Positions 17,206 through 29,983 of a stretch of 64,000 nucleotides of DNA are shown in pieces. The stretch's first letter is position 1, and each line of letters opens with the position of its first letter. Below the pieces are notes generated by a model that had not been told where the DNA came from, did no database searches, and worked only from the letters and a program-made list of their open reading frames with translations. Made by a program: the position numbers and the translations under genes. The stretch is from Heterodera schachtii (taxonomy: Eukaryota; Nematoda; Chromadorea; Rhabditida; Heteroderidae): contig SIJG01000032.1 in NCBI GenBank assembly GCA_023374025.1, forward strand, positions 884,441-948,440, written 5' to 3'.

Positions 17206-20200
17206 TTTTGCACTGTTTTATGTTTTGTTATTGTTGCTATCGGTGTATGTGTGTGTGACTTCTTCCCATTTATGACAAATTATACGAAATTGTTTTATTT
17301 TTTTGTTCGTCAAAAATGTGCCGCCTCCCCAACTCCAATTTTTGTCTCATTTATTTTAAAACATTTTCTCTGTTTTTTTTTCTCTTTCGTTTTGAGCCGA
17401 GCCTTTGTGACAACGACACAATTATATATTCATTATCATTTATTCATTCATTTACCAGTGACAAAAATGAAGAGACTTATAATAAAAATTATTTATTTTT
17501 TTTTTTTTGTTTTGTTTTTGTGTCCTCGCTACCGTATCTATCATTACATTTATCCACATTGACTGTATATGGATGGGCGGATACTGTAATAATCTTATAA
17601 TCGCTTTATAATTGTTTTGCCTTCTCGTTTTCGCGACCTTTTTTCAACATTCGTCGAGTATCTCGAGCTTTCTGGGAAAATCCAAAATTCTCGATCACTT
17701 TTTGACATATTCTTGGAAGCTCAATGATCATTGGTATACAAATCGACAGAAAATTTTTTGTGCTGTCAAAACAAAGGCGCGGGGTGGACCTGTGAAGTAA
17801 ATTGTTTTTGTTTTCTGAAAAACAAAAGAATTTACTATTTTTCCGCTCTAAGCTATTAAAAAAATTTTTAATTCCTTTTTTTTGTTAACCGGAAATCTCG
17901 AAAATCTCATTCCTTGGGAGTCTTGACAATTATGTCAATATGCATGCTCTCATTAAATGGTGAGTACGCTTTTTTTTTAGTTCCTCAATCACCGCATAAA
18001 TTACATTTTTGACTCACTTTATTGTTCCCGTGCAATGGCAAATTTTAGTGTTATTTTTGTACAATATTTTTAATTTAAATCAGCTCCGCAGAGATGTAAA
18101 AATTTGTGAAATAATGTATGAAAATATTATTTAATTTTTACATTTCTCCCAAAAACTAATGGGCATTAATAATTGCCCATAATGATGACATGTGTACGTA
18201 ATTCGTTCATATCTCCTAATTATGTCAAATCTTTGTTGGTTTTACCCCCCTTTCTTTTCTTCCTTTTATTTTGAATTGATTAATTAATTAATTGTGTATG
18301 GATATCCCAAACTGAATTGACCACCTGCTGCTAAATGAGCTTTCTTTATCATTTTCTGTTATTTTTTTATTACATATCAAAATGTGCATAAGTAAAATTG
18401 TCAGTTTTTAATGAGTGTGACTAATTATTAATTAATTGGTTGTGTGCAAAATCGTAGAATTAATTATGTTGTGACGCACATCATTTTGTTTCATCAAATG
18501 CCTGTGATAACTTTCATCAAAATTAAAAAATAAATAAAATTGATCAGAAAAGCATACATGTGTTAATTACTCGGCAAATGCGTTTCCCATTCTAATGGTA
18601 AAATTCAATAATTACCGTTACACCGGTTTAATGGTAATATGTCAGTGACAGGACTATAAAATTTCGTGAATTTAAATTCATGGCTTAAAACAAAAATTGG
18701 GAATTCCGACTCCTAAATGTCGGAATCGCTGACATTCCTGCTGCTCGTCCGATCACGCAGCCGCTGATCGGTGTCATCCCAGCAATTTGGTGATCTGCTG
18801 ATCACATTTACCCACTCCAAAAAAACTGAAAATTCCTTTCGGCGAGGGTTACCCCACCAATGGAATTTTTTGGGCTTTACATAGCTTCTCATCATGCTTT
18901 TGTTCTTGCCCGCCCACGAAAATTGGGTGTTGTTTTTCCATGATTTTTTTTGGACTAAATATTTGTTTCGTCATCAATCGCCCAAACAAACATTCCCCCG
19001 GCCCCCGATGAATTGATGATGATGATCAACAAAAATTCCATTCCATTCATTGACGGCGGTGCGGTGGACGGACTGACAATGATGAGTGAGAGAGATGACG
19101 TGTGGTGTTGTGTGATAAGTGAGTGTACTTTGCTGCTGATTTGTGAGAGGAAAGGACTCTTTGAACTGTGGAGGCTTTGCGAGAAGTTTCTCGAGCCGAG
19201 AAGCGAGAGCGGCAATTGGCCTATAGAAGCGAGGCCAAGAATTATCTACCCCCAGCAGCAGGGGTCGAGTTAGAGAATTTACATTGAGAGTCCAAGATCG
19301 AGACCCTAACAAAATTTGAAAACGAGGAATGAACTTCGAGAAACGAGACCGTGAAATGACATCGAGAGTCAAGACTAAGACTCAAAAAAAAGAGAGAAAA
19401 TTCTCGTGTCAGAAATTCGAAAATTAGAGACCAGCAAGACCCCGAGAGAGAGGAGAGTCGAGACCGAGAATTAAACCCAGGGAGTCGAGACAGACCTCTC
19501 CCCTTAAAAAATAAATCACACACAGTTGAGGGGGCGGGGAAACGCTGAACAAAAGTCAGTCCCCCACCCACACCTCCGCTCGCCCCGACTCAGAGCTCCG
19601 ACCGACCACAATGGGACAAAGATCACTTTCACCCCACCCAAAAAATTTGCGGAGGCTCACATCAGCAGCAGCAGCAGTTTGGCAAACAAGCGGCTGATGC
19701 TTTGGGCCGCCTAAATTTATTTAAAAAAAAAAATTCGAGTGCCAGAGATTACACATTTTTTGTGTTTCTGGGTCCAAATCGAAGCGGTTTTTCCAATAGT
19801 TTTCTCAAAAAATTGCAAAAAAAAAGAAGAAGCCGTGTTAATAGGGGGTGTCTAAAAAAGTTAGATAAAGCCAAAATATTTTGGTCAAATAAAAGCGTTG
19901 GAAAATTTGAAAAAAAATTATAGCGCTGACTCAAATTGTGGAAAAAATAATCATTTTAAGGGGCGTGACTTAATTAGTAAGGAGGAGGCCCCGAGAAAGC
20001 ACGAGAAATTGAAAAAATATTAATTAATTTATTTATGAAAGAAGAGTGGCGACTCCACATGATTGGCGTAAGGAAAATTTGCACAAAAAATTTTTTAGGA
20101 GAATATTGTATAAGATTTTGTTAATTTTTTTCATTCCCTTAAAGCCCAAGAGGACAAGCGAAAATTTCCATTTTTTTGAGCATTTTCGGCGGACAATTTG

Positions 20201-21721
20201 AAAAGCCACAACAATTTTAGAAAAATTACCGTTAATTATTTTTGTAAAAATATTCAATTTTTCACGGCATGGTCTTGGTTATGAAAATCAAAATAATTTT
20301 TTCTTTTTTAATTGACTCATATCGCCCGGGGCAAAATGTGTGGCGCGGGTTTTTACATGCATATGTATGTGATAATGATCATCCCTCCTCATTAATGGCA
20401 GCACTCACTCACTAATGATGCAAAATGATGACGCACAGTTGCGTAACATGAACACACCGCGCCCATTAGCAAAAGTTTCTCTCCTTCCATCCGCGGGGGG
20501 CGGGAGGAGAACCCCCCGCGGGGGTGGCGAACAATCCAGAACATTCAGACGCGACGATGACGACGACACATTTCTCTCTCTATGCTGACTGACTATGGTG
20601 GATGGATGACTCATGGATGACTCATCCTTCATCATCAGCATCATCATCAATTAGTAGGTTTCCCAATTCCTCCCCCCGGCTGATTATTATATATTATTAT
20701 TACTATTTTCTTTGTCGTCATCGCCGGCCGGTCGCCGACGCCCCCCGGGGGGGGGGGGCGTCTCCCTCTGCCGCCGCCCCCTCAAAAAGCGGCGGTGAGT
20801 GCGTCTGATGCACCAAATCAGCAGCAGCACCACACAGAACATTATAATCCTCTCCAATCGCTGTGTTTTTCCTCAAAAAATCAGCACAGCCCTCTCCCCC
20901 CCCCCCCACCCCTCAATGAATTTTGTTTATTTATCTCCGATATTTGGCCATATAGGCCTCAGATTTTGCGGGTTTATTGAATGGGTGGTACCACCTACCA
21001 CACTGTTCGAGAGTCTCGGTTCGTTCTTGTTCTCTAGCTACTAAATCGCTCTGGCAATTTGGTTTTAAAATTGGATTTTGATTTTAAGTTTTTTTGGGAT
21101 GGGTCAATTCCCTATTTTTGCGGTGATTTTTTCAAAAAAAAAATTTGTATATGCACCGTCTGGGAAAAAAATTGAAAATTTTCACAATTTTATTGGACTC
21201 TCGAGTAGCCCATCTTGCCCCCTGTTACCGACCACCTAATTAGGCGCCAATTTGCTTCTCAAAACATTTTTATCTGCAAACTGCCAAAATCATCATTAAG
21301 TTTTTTATATTTAAAAAAAATAATAAATTTTTCAACATTTTTGGTTTTTTCACCGCTTTTAGCCAGACAGACAGACGACAGACACCTGCTGTTGTGCTTT
21401 TTCTTTTGAATTTTTTTTTTTCAAATTTAATTCCATTTTTCATTGTATTTTGTGCAGCACAATATTTCTGTTACAACAAATGTTTTCATCCTTTTTTGCT
21501 TTGGTTTTTCAAACTATAGAAAATCAAAGAAAATGACGACGGACAAAAAGCATTTATAAAGAAAAAATTACATGTAATTAAAAACCTTCTCTAAGTTTTA
21601 TTAAAAATTAAAAAAAGATTTTTTTCCTCCACGGATTTGATTTTCAGTTATCAAATGCCATTTTTTTGTATTCATTAAATTGCCTTCAATTAATTTATTA
21701 TTATTTGCGACCAATGCAGGT
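17206..21721. other. Long intergenic region
   Basis: No convincing gene. Contents in order: an AT-rich 3' flank to about 18700; GA-rich sequence with recurring CGAGAC/GAGAGA motifs at about 19130-19500; G/C runs and trinucleotide-like ATGATG/CATCAT stretches at 20380-20780 and 20880-20910; and AT-rich sequence to 21700. Short open frames here are low-complexity and show no family match. Confidence 0.6.
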
Positions 21722-21898
21722 ATGAATACAACAGTATTCATCGTCATTGTTACCGTCTTCACCATCTACAGTACGCCATTCTTGCCCCTGTCCTTTGTAC
21801 TTGCCAAATTTCTGCCTTTTTTCACAAAAATGGCGCAGAATTTGGCCAAGTGCAATGGCAACGGAGCAAATGAATGCGTTGGCGAGCGACCCGAATAA
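21722..21898 (+). CDS. Possible small secreted or membrane-anchored peptide
   Basis: A 58-residue open frame begins two bases after an acceptor-like TGCAG, the position where nematode trans-splicing often joins a leader. The N-terminus is strongly hydrophobic (MNTTVFIVIVTVFTIYS...), compatible with a signal peptide or anchor. The rest is short, with two cysteines (KCNGNGANECVGE). Codon choice looks gene-like (many third-position C). No homologue recognised. It could equally be chance. Confidence 0.28.
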   Translation: MNTTVFIVIVTVFTIYSTPFLPLSFVLAKFLPFFTKMAQNLAKCNGNGANECVGERPE

Positions 21899-22491
21899 AT
21901 AAATTGGCACGAAAAATTAATAAAATGACTAATTTTATGGAGTTTTGAAAAACATTTCCTATGCTAATCAGTGAATTAATGGTAACCAAATAAATTTCGA
22001 AATCCAAAAAAAAATTTTTGAAACAAATCAAAACCGTTTTATGGCCAACAGCAGCAGCAGGAAAAAACATTAATTAAACGTGGTCATACATATTTTGGTA
22101 CATTATGCAAATGGAATTGGCTAAGTTTTCAAATTTTAAAACGCATAAATTTAAAGAAATTTAATTAAAGTTTGACTAATTTGTAAGCAAATTAAGGGTC
22201 ATTGGCAAATGATCGGTTTCCCGGAATTTTTTTTTCATAATTAAGCTATTTTGGCATTGTGTTTTTAAATGTATCGCCATTTGCTTCTTTCTTTTTACGG
22301 CTCTTCTGCTGTCCTTTACATTTCACTTCAGCAAATCCGTGGCTTAATATGAAAGAAAGCCTAAAAAATAAATAACTTAAAATAAACAACTAAAAAAATC
22401 TAAATTAAAAATGAAAGAAATTAAAAATTGGTTTTTTTTAAAAATAGATGACAAAAATGTCAAAATATACCAAGAAGGAATGGCATCATCA
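21899..22491. other. Intergenic, AT-rich
   Basis: No gene, repeat or RNA was seen. The sequence is AT-rich between the possible small peptide gene and the 3' end of the minus-strand cysteine-rich gene. Confidence 0.5.
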
Positions 22492-24096
22492 TCACAGAAG
22501 CATTCCAATATTCCGCTGATGGGTGCTGTTTATTGAGCCTGATTTTTTTAATATGTATACTTTTACACTCAAATTTTTTTTGGCAATTTTCGCGCATGAG
22601 ACTTATTGCCACCGGTGTTTGCCTGTTTTCGACATTTTTTTTGATGGTCGGCAAGCAGAGCCGAGAATTCAAAAATGGTTTTCGGCATTTTTAGTAGGTC
22701 GGCATGTTGCCCGAAAATGCCGCTCAATTATCTTTGACGATCCAATAAAAATGTTTGAAAAAATCTGGTTCCACCTGCCGACGACGGCATAAAGTCTGCG
22801 TTGGCCAAGTCCACGCCGTTGGCACCGAAATGGCACTTGCATTTCCATTCCTTGGCCTCAGAAAGGTGCCAACCCCGGCGCTTTTCATTAACATATGAGG
22901 TGTTGGACCCTTTGGCACACTGTTCAAGTTCAGAATATTTGTTGCATTCCCACGTATTAAATTCAAGTGTGCCTAAAAAATTGATGGAGTCATGGCATAT
23001 ATATATAAAATATATTTTTTAATTTTTTTATACATTTGGCCATTTTCAAAATTCATAAGTTCGCTAACTTTTTTAAACCTAGAAATTTTCCATTAAAAAA
23101 ATTCTTAGGAAATTTCTTAGTAAAAAATACCAAAAAAATTTTTTGAAAAAAATTTTAGCGATTTTTTGGAAATTAAAAAAAATTAGTAGTTCATCACAAA
23201 ATTTCAAAAAAAATCGCTGAAAATTTTTCAATTTTTTTTCTTGAAATTTTTTTACTAAGAAATTCCCTAAGAATTTTTTATGAAAAATTTCTAGGTTTGG
23301 AAATAATATGTACCAAAATAGCGAAAGTTGGATTTTTCACGAAAATTTTTAAAATTTTCGAGATTTTTTTTTTGCAAAATATCCTTTTTTGAGACAAAAT
23401 ATGCTAATTTTCTATTTTCTCTGACATGGAATTTATAGAATTTTGAAAATTACATTTAATTTTTTTTTGAATGAAGAGAAAAAGGCTTCATGGAATTTCC
23501 AACTCTCAAATATTTTTGAATTAGGGGCCTACGTTTTAAAGTTTTTTTTTAAATTTTTATGAAAATAATTTCAGCATCAACCAGCTGAACAGAATGTTAC
23601 ACCGCAGTTCTTCTCATTTCGAGTGCATTTAAAATTTCCTGGATTTGTTTGTTGCTTAATTAATTCATTTGCCGTGGCATTTTCCGTTGTGTAAAGGGCA
23701 CGGCATTTCAATGCTAAAAAATGTAAAAATAAATATAATTTCTTTTATTAAATGAAATGCTTAAGAAATTTTAACAAAAATTTCTGAATTTTCTTTCTTT
23801 TAGAGTGTACTGTACTTTTTTGAGAAATTTACAAATGTCAATCGTTAGAAGGTGGATTTTTTTAAAAGTGCCAAAATATGGACGGGTAAAAATGCCAAAA
23901 TGCGAAGGAATAATTTAATTGTATTTTAAAATTGTTAAATTTTTTCTAATATCCATCATAAATTTCTTTATACCAATTTTTTAATTTTGTTTTATTGGAT
24001 TACAGTAAATATACCGTATCCAAATTGCAAAAGTGCGCTGAAGTAAAAAAGCATCGCAATGACAACCGGGAGAAGCATGATGGTGTTGCGCATCAT
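22492..24096 (-). CDS. Secreted cysteine-rich A-B module protein, short form
   Basis: Exons on the minus strand: 24096-24015 (signal peptide), 23713-23582 (module A), 22972-22775 (module B) and 22538-22492 (short tail). Every internal junction is phase 1 and the total is 152 residues. The signal peptide (MRNTIMLLPVVIAMLFYFSA...FGYG) resembles that of the long-form gene at 25010-28221. Module A has KC...TTENAT...KC...NCGVTFCSAG. Module B has WEC...QCAK...EWKCKCHFGANGVDLANADF. After the tail's stop an open frame continues in another phase with a hydrophobic run (VMMMPFLLGIF), so a frame break near the end is possible. Probably a secreted extracellular protein. Family not recognised. Confidence 0.68.
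23080..23300. repeat. Inverted repeat in the A-B intron of the short gene
   Basis: The left arm around 23081-23130 (CCTAGAAATTTTCCATTAAA, AATTCTTAGGAAATTTCTTA) is matched by an inverted right arm ending near 23296 (TTTACTAAGAAATTCCCTAA, TGAAAAATTTCTAGG). The centre is AT-rich. It looks like another foldback element. Confidence 0.7.
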
Positions 24097-24399
24097 TACT
24101 ACTGTCTTGGGGAGTTCTGCTGAATATGTGTGTAAGTGAATTTTATTGCATTAGCATTTAAATTTTTTAAAATTTAATTAAATAATTTTAAAAAATACTT
24201 TTAATTGGTGGGCCAGGGATGGACAGAGTTTTTTGGATGGTAAGACCTAAAAAAATTATGAAATGATTATGCAAAAAGGAAGAGCAGCATTTGGCGAAGC
24301 TAATAATCATTGATTAGCTAATTCAAAGCCTATTTTAGGCGAATGAAATTGGCAAATTGTACAATTTTAATAATACAAAATTTTTCAATTAATTACTCA

Positions 24400-24950
24400 T
24401 TTGGTGGGACACGGTAAAGCCAACGGAGCTTAGGCAAATATAGGACATGGATAGGATGATCGAAATTAGAATAAATTTCGGATATTATTATATGGATTAT
24501 AATTTAGGAATTGGATATATTTAGAAAAAATTTCGGAAAATACGAAATAGAATTGGGAAAGTAGGAAATAGTTAGGCTGAACAAAGATGGGAAAAAGTGG
24601 GACAACTTAAAATGATCGGTACAAAATGGGCCGTGGTTAAAATAATTGATCAAGTAAAAATGGCACATCTGTTTTGGGACAGTGGGAAATTTATGGTTAA
24701 AATGGGGGCATTATTAAACTGATCGGAAATAGGATGGGGAATTGGCACATGATTAACTGATAAGGAATTGGATTTGGAAATGATTCTGATCGGAAAAGAC
24801 GGGACATGGTTTAAATGATCGGAACTGGGATGGGAATATGATTCAGATTGGATTTGGATCATGGGACATGGTTAAACTGATTTGAATTGGGGATGGGACA
24901 TGATTCTTATTGGATTTGAATCATTTTTAAACTGATCGGGGGGATTGGCT
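24400..24950. repeat. Degenerate tandem repeats between the two cysteine-rich genes
   Basis: Purine-rich units built from GATCGGAA, ATGGGACATG, TTAAACTGAT and TTGGATTTGGA recur irregularly every 55-75 bases. No open frame of interest. The stretch separates the 3' end of the long gene from the start of the short one. Confidence 0.5.
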
Positions 24951-25009
24951 TCTGCCATTCTCAAGGATGTCCTCAAAAATCAAAAAAATGCCCTTCGTAG
25001 TCCTCCAAT

Positions 25010-28000
25010 TCAGCTCGGCTTAAGCTTAAGCTGACCCAAAAATGGCGGCATGGAACAGTGACAAAATGCCTTAAAAATAATGATGTTTTTGAAGACATCT
25101 AAATTATGCCAGAAATCACCAAGAAGAATTGGCACCGGCAAAATCAATCCAAAACCGTTCCCAACATTGCGATGGTTGTCGTCCGATGGCGTTTCACTTT
25201 CTTGAAAAATGAGATATGGTAGTTTTATCAACGTCCACTAATCATTAATAATAATTTAACTTCTTTTTTTTGGGGCCGGAAAATTGGACATCACCGGGAT
25301 TACTGATTGGATACCAGCAAAAATTTTTGAATAACGGATTTAATTAATATTAATTTTTCTTGGATATTCCGTCCTTAATGTAGAGAGAGAGAGAGAGATT
25401 ACGGACAATTTAAAAACACAAAATTACAGATTTCAGGAAAAATAATTAAAAATCTATTTTTTAAATTCAAAATATTATGATTAACAACACCTTCATCTTT
25501 AGTTACGAATTTGCACGTGCAGTTCCAATCCTCCGTGGTGGGAAGGTTTAAATTCTTGCGCTTTGCATTTATTTTTGCAGGAACTTTGGCACATTCATCT
25601 TCAGTTGCTGCGTTGGTGCAAATCCGTTCATCAAATTTGAGGAGACCTGGCAAAAAAATTAACCAAAAAAGCCATAAACAACGAAAGCGCTAATTATAAA
25701 ATATGCGTGACTAATTGGATTAGGATAATGAGGATTCCGAAATTTTGCACCCGCCGAGTGAGAGATCCCATTAACTCAGTAACTAGCTTCGACCTCCAGC
25801 AGGGCGATACGAAAGATTTTTTTTGTTTTGGCCCTGGAATTCCGACTAACGGGTTCCAAAAATTTTTGGGGACTCGGAATTAGTTTTTGAAATTTAAAAA
25901 TAAAAATTGTTCGAAAATTTCCGCCTCAAATGTCCTAGGGGTCCCAAAAAAATGGGACTAATTTAAGGGTGGAGGCGTCTATACATATTTGGGAGATACG
26001 GTATTTAGAAAAATAGAATTTCGGCACCAGCTGAGCAGGACAACATGGCACAATGCTTTTCACTGTAGGCACATTTCATATCCTTTTTGAGCGTCTCCTT
26101 TTTAAGCGCATAGTTAACCGTGGCATCCTCCGTCACAATCACACTTTGGCACTTCACTTCTTCAAAAAGTGAAACAAAATAAGGCTATAAAATTAAAAAA
26201 AAATTTAAACACAAAAAAATCTTGTTGCAAAACGGCAAAAAATTTACCCGATTAGGACTTTAATCTATTTGAAGTTCGTTAAATTTTTTGTTTCGTTAAT
26301 TTTCAAAAGTTTTTTTTAAAAAAATGGACGAGGCCCAATTTCCCGCACAAAAATTCATTTATGCCAATTTGTTTTCTACCATCTTTTGGCGGCTTAAACA
26401 GTGCATTGCCCATGGCCACAGAATAACCACCAAATTGGCATATACAATTCCATTCCGCCGACGTCTTCAGTCCCAATTTGGCACGCTCGTCATTGGCACT
26501 TTTAGGCCCATCATCTTTGGCACATGTTTCATTCTCGTTGTGGGAACAAGTCCAGAGATGGAAGAACAGTTCGCCTGAAAAGTGATGACAAATTTGGCAC
26601 GCATACAGAGACTGGAAACCGAATTTTAAACTTTTTGGGCGCTTTGAACAAAATTTTGGCAAATTAAAATTAATATTTTAAATTTATCCATTCCCAATCC
26701 CTAATTAATACCGTAGATGCTTTCTTTATCCCCATAGGGGATTATTTTTCATCCTCCTCAGAAGGGGGGGATAATTGGAGACTGGGGGATAATTCAAGAT
26801 TGGGGGATTAATGGAGATTGGGGGATAATTAGAGAATATACGGTTATCTGTCTATGTAATTAATTCTATGTGCCATCACCGGCTGCACAAAAAACTGCAA
26901 CACATCTGTGTTTGGTGAAGCATGTCACAACATTGCCTGGCGCAAATGGCGCTACAGCAGTGCCATTCTCCGTGATCATTTGGCCTCGGCAACCCATTTC
27001 TATAAATTTACAAAAAATTGTCCATTTTTTCTTGAAAATTTTTGAGTTTTCCACGCTCCCCCCCTGGCTAAGGTTTCAAAAATTCGGTTTAATTTCAAGA
27101 AAAGTAATGGCCAAAGATGTTCGAAAAATTAGGTTTTCTGAGTTCTTCTGGTCTCAACTTTTCTGAAAGTTGACTTTTTGAAATTTTTTAGACTAATAGA
27201 GAATTGCCGAAAATCTCCATTTGATGGTTTTTGAGTAGGTAATAACTCAGCGTCATTCTTATAATTCCATGTTCCACACCAGAGGCATTGCACGGAATTC
27301 CGTTTTCTGATTTCCGACATTTTTTAGCCAAAAACTTTTGGAGCCTTGGATACCACCCATATTCCACACACACCTTCTTGATGTCCAACAAAATTTTGAT
27401 TGGACATGGCCACTCCGACAGCACCAAATCGGCAATGGCACTCCCAAACAATCTTGAGGTGGCTATACACTTGTTCAGGCAATTTATGGTCAAGTGCACA
27501 TTGATTTTCATCGGTATAATTGTCAAAACAACTCCAATTATCGTATTCAAGTTCATAATGATCAACTGTAGTACATAACAAAATGAATGGAATTATGTAC
27601 AAAAAAAATGTGCCAATTTGGTAAGGCTGTACATTTAACCAAAAACTCGAAAATGGACAAAATGGGACTTTCTGATTCTTTTAAAGCGGCAATTTTATTT
27701 TAATTTTATTTTTTTTACCAATTTCACCATTTCAGAATTTTCGAAAAAATCCATAACAAAAATGCAATAAAAACGAAAAATATACCCCAAGGAAATGGCC
27801 CAAAAAAATTTAAGAAAATATACAAAGGGGAAAATTTTTCCAGGTATAAAAATTTTCCTTATTCCAAAAAAAACTTTATAAAAGATTAAAAATGGCGCAT
27901 TTTGTCCATTTTCGAATTTTTGAATCGGTTTAAAAACCGGTTTAAACGCTTTGCCTAAACTTTTTTCGATTTTTGATCACCTTTTGAGCTACAGAATTGT

Positions 28001-28221
28001 GCGCCACAGTGCACTTTGCACTGCGTCGTTTTCGTTGTCAGAATTGACTTGATATAATCGTACGGGGGGGAATGATATTTTACGTATTCGGCATGTCTGC
28101 ATTCAAATCGCTTATCGTAGTCACCATCACCGTATGCGAACAGCGACAGTTCGCCAAAACAAAAAAACAGAAGAAACCCGAAAAGGGCCGGCAGCAGAAG
28201 CGTGCCGCTGTTGTGCACCAT
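25010..28221 (-). CDS. Secreted cysteine-rich protein with three A-B module pairs
   Basis: Exons on the minus strand: 28221-27981 (signal peptide plus A1), 27565-27374 (B1), 26999-26880 (A2), 26574-26380 (B2), 26159-26028 (A3), 25646-25491 (B3) and 25200-25010 (tail). All six introns are phase 1 and the total is 1227 bases, 408 residues. The A modules share C...TE(N/D)-x-T...C-x(4-5)-C-x(4)-C-(S/A)-(A/S)-G. The B modules share W-x-C...CA...W-x-C-x-C-x-F-G-x(2)-G-V-A-M-x-N. B3 is shortened and lacks the last motif. The tail has a hydrophobic run (GLILPVPILLG) that could be an anchor signal. Each A exon is followed by a stop if not spliced, so shorter isoforms are possible. Family not recognised; a role outside the cell is inferred. 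Confidence 0.7.
26707..26843. mobile_element. ACCGTA-type small palindromic MITE, copy 1
   Basis: Starts ATACCGTA, contains GGGGATTATTTTTCATCCTC and several GGGGGATAATTGGAGA-like steps, and ends near ATACGGT. Relatives are at 42919-43038 and 45027-45211, with the same ends (TACCGTATTTGCT and inverse) and the same interior. No coding capacity. Confidence 0.6.
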
Positions 28222-28383
28222 TTTTTTTTTTTGCCTTTTCTAAAAATACCGTATACTTTAATTGAATTTTTCAATCTTTGGACCCCTCGCCTCCCCGTCC
28301 GCGCCCTCGAAAGGGAGGTTTGATGGGTACTATAGAAGAATATGCCCTATTTTTTGTAATTAAGTTGATTAATCGCTTTACAA

Positions 28384-28565
28384 AAAATGAATTACCGTTT
28401 CGGCACTGGACCGGAGGAAGGGTACGGTAAGTGATGAGACGGCAAAAGGACGAAATGTGCTGGCACTGATTATTTGATTACCGTTTCGGCACGGGAATGA
28501 AGGAAGAGTACGGTAAGGGACGAGGCGGCAAAAGGACGTGATGTGCTGGCACTGATTATTTAATT
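28384..28565. repeat. Short direct repeat, two units of about 90 bp
   Basis: The unit begins ATTACCGTTTCGGCAC and includes GGAGGAAG, GTACGGTAAG, ACGAGGCGGCAAAAGGACG and TGTGCTGGCACTGATTATTT. Two copies here and two more at 34772-34950 in duplication unit 2. Confidence 0.8.
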
Positions 28566-29520
28566 TGTTCAAAATGATCAACTATAAAATTAAAAATTTT
28601 TTGCTTTTTTTTTATTTTTTGTACCGAAATCAAACGAAAGAAATGAATTCCAAATGTATTGTACGAAATTAAATCAAAAAAATAATAAATCTCCATTTTG
28701 TCCATTCCCATCCACCGGAAATGGCATTCCATCGGACCGTTTTGGCGGTGATTCGGCTTCCCATTTTCGCTTTTTCACTTTTTTTCATCGCTTTTGCTCA
28801 ATTTGCCAACGCTTTTCCCAGCGATCGGACAAATTTGTGATGATGAATGATTGATTTTCGGGGAAAATATTAAAAAACAATTAGAAAATTTTGAATGAAC
28901 ATGTTGAATTTGAAGAAATGGGATATGGTAAAATAATTGATTGGATTTGTCGAAAATGAGACAGGATAAAGGGATTGGAACAGATTATTTGATATGTGAA
29001 TAGTAATTGATCGGAGCATATTTTGGCACATCTTTTTTTACTGTTCAATTTTCCTTAAACTTTTAAAGATACGGTAACCTACAATAACCCATTGCCTGCA
29101 TTCGTCTTTGAATGGCAAAGACGTTCTTTATGGCATTATTTTGTGCAAAATCTATATAATAAATCGCACAAAATCTGTTATCAAATTACTTCAAAATTTG
29201 AAAACGGCGGCGCCTAAAATCATATGGAAAATTTATTCATATAAATTCAAATTGAGAAATAAATCCATTGAATTTTCAATTTTTTTAAGAATTTCAACCT
29301 TTAAAATTTAACATCCATTAAGAGTTTGCCCTCTTAATTCCAATAAAGAAAATTAGTTTTTTTACTTTGAGTTAATTGCAAATTAATGATTTCTTTCTGA
29401 ATTTTAGGTTCAAGAAAGATTTTATATATCTATCTGCTGATCCTTTTTTTTCTATTTTTTTTTAATTTTATTAAATTTATTTTAGTATTATTTTTGCTAA
29501 AATCGTCCATCCGTTCATTT

Positions 29521-29983
29521 GGCGCCCGGAAAATGCGTCAGTGGAAAATGCGTCAGTAGAAAATGCGTCATTGAAAATTTTATTGTCATAAAAACAAGTT
29601 CCTTGCGTTTTCGGGGGCACTGACCACGAATCCGGTATCCATTTCGGCCAATTCCGAACCCCGGAGCCGAATTCGAACAAAAAGTCGAAAGTCCAAATTT
29701 TCAAATTTAGCATTTTTGGTTCAAAAACGGCATAAATGATTTCTTATTGTAGGATTGGTGGCTTTTAGTTTGTTTCCGTTATTTGAACCAATTTTAAGAA
29801 AAAAGCAAATTTTGAAAATTTAGATTTTTTGACTTTTTGTTAGAGTTCGGATCCGGGGTTCGAATTTCAGAACGATTTTCTTATAGAGTTTACTTCTCTA
29901 TTAAAATACTAATGCTATAGAAATTTATTTTAAAATATTTCTATCACTGACGCTTTTCCCACTGACGCATTTTCCGGTCACGG
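29521..29983. mobile_element. GCGTCAGTGG-family MITE, copy 1
   Basis: The terminal inverted repeats carry CGGAAAATGCGTCAGTGG on the left and the inverse on the right, with extra GAAAATGCGTCAGT steps inside the left end. Inner arms TTCGGCCAATTCCGAACCCC and TCGGATCCGGGGTTCGAA are inverted. Flanks TTCATTTG and TTTATTTG look like an 8-bp target duplication with one change. Copy 2 is in the duplicated unit at 35908-36373; a third, diverged copy is at 41764-42195. Confidence 0.82.

Noticed and set aside
18713..19571. Open frames on both strands in the gap after RSK
   Set aside because: Short, overlapping in several frames, with GA-rich repeats below them; no splice-consistent extension or homology.
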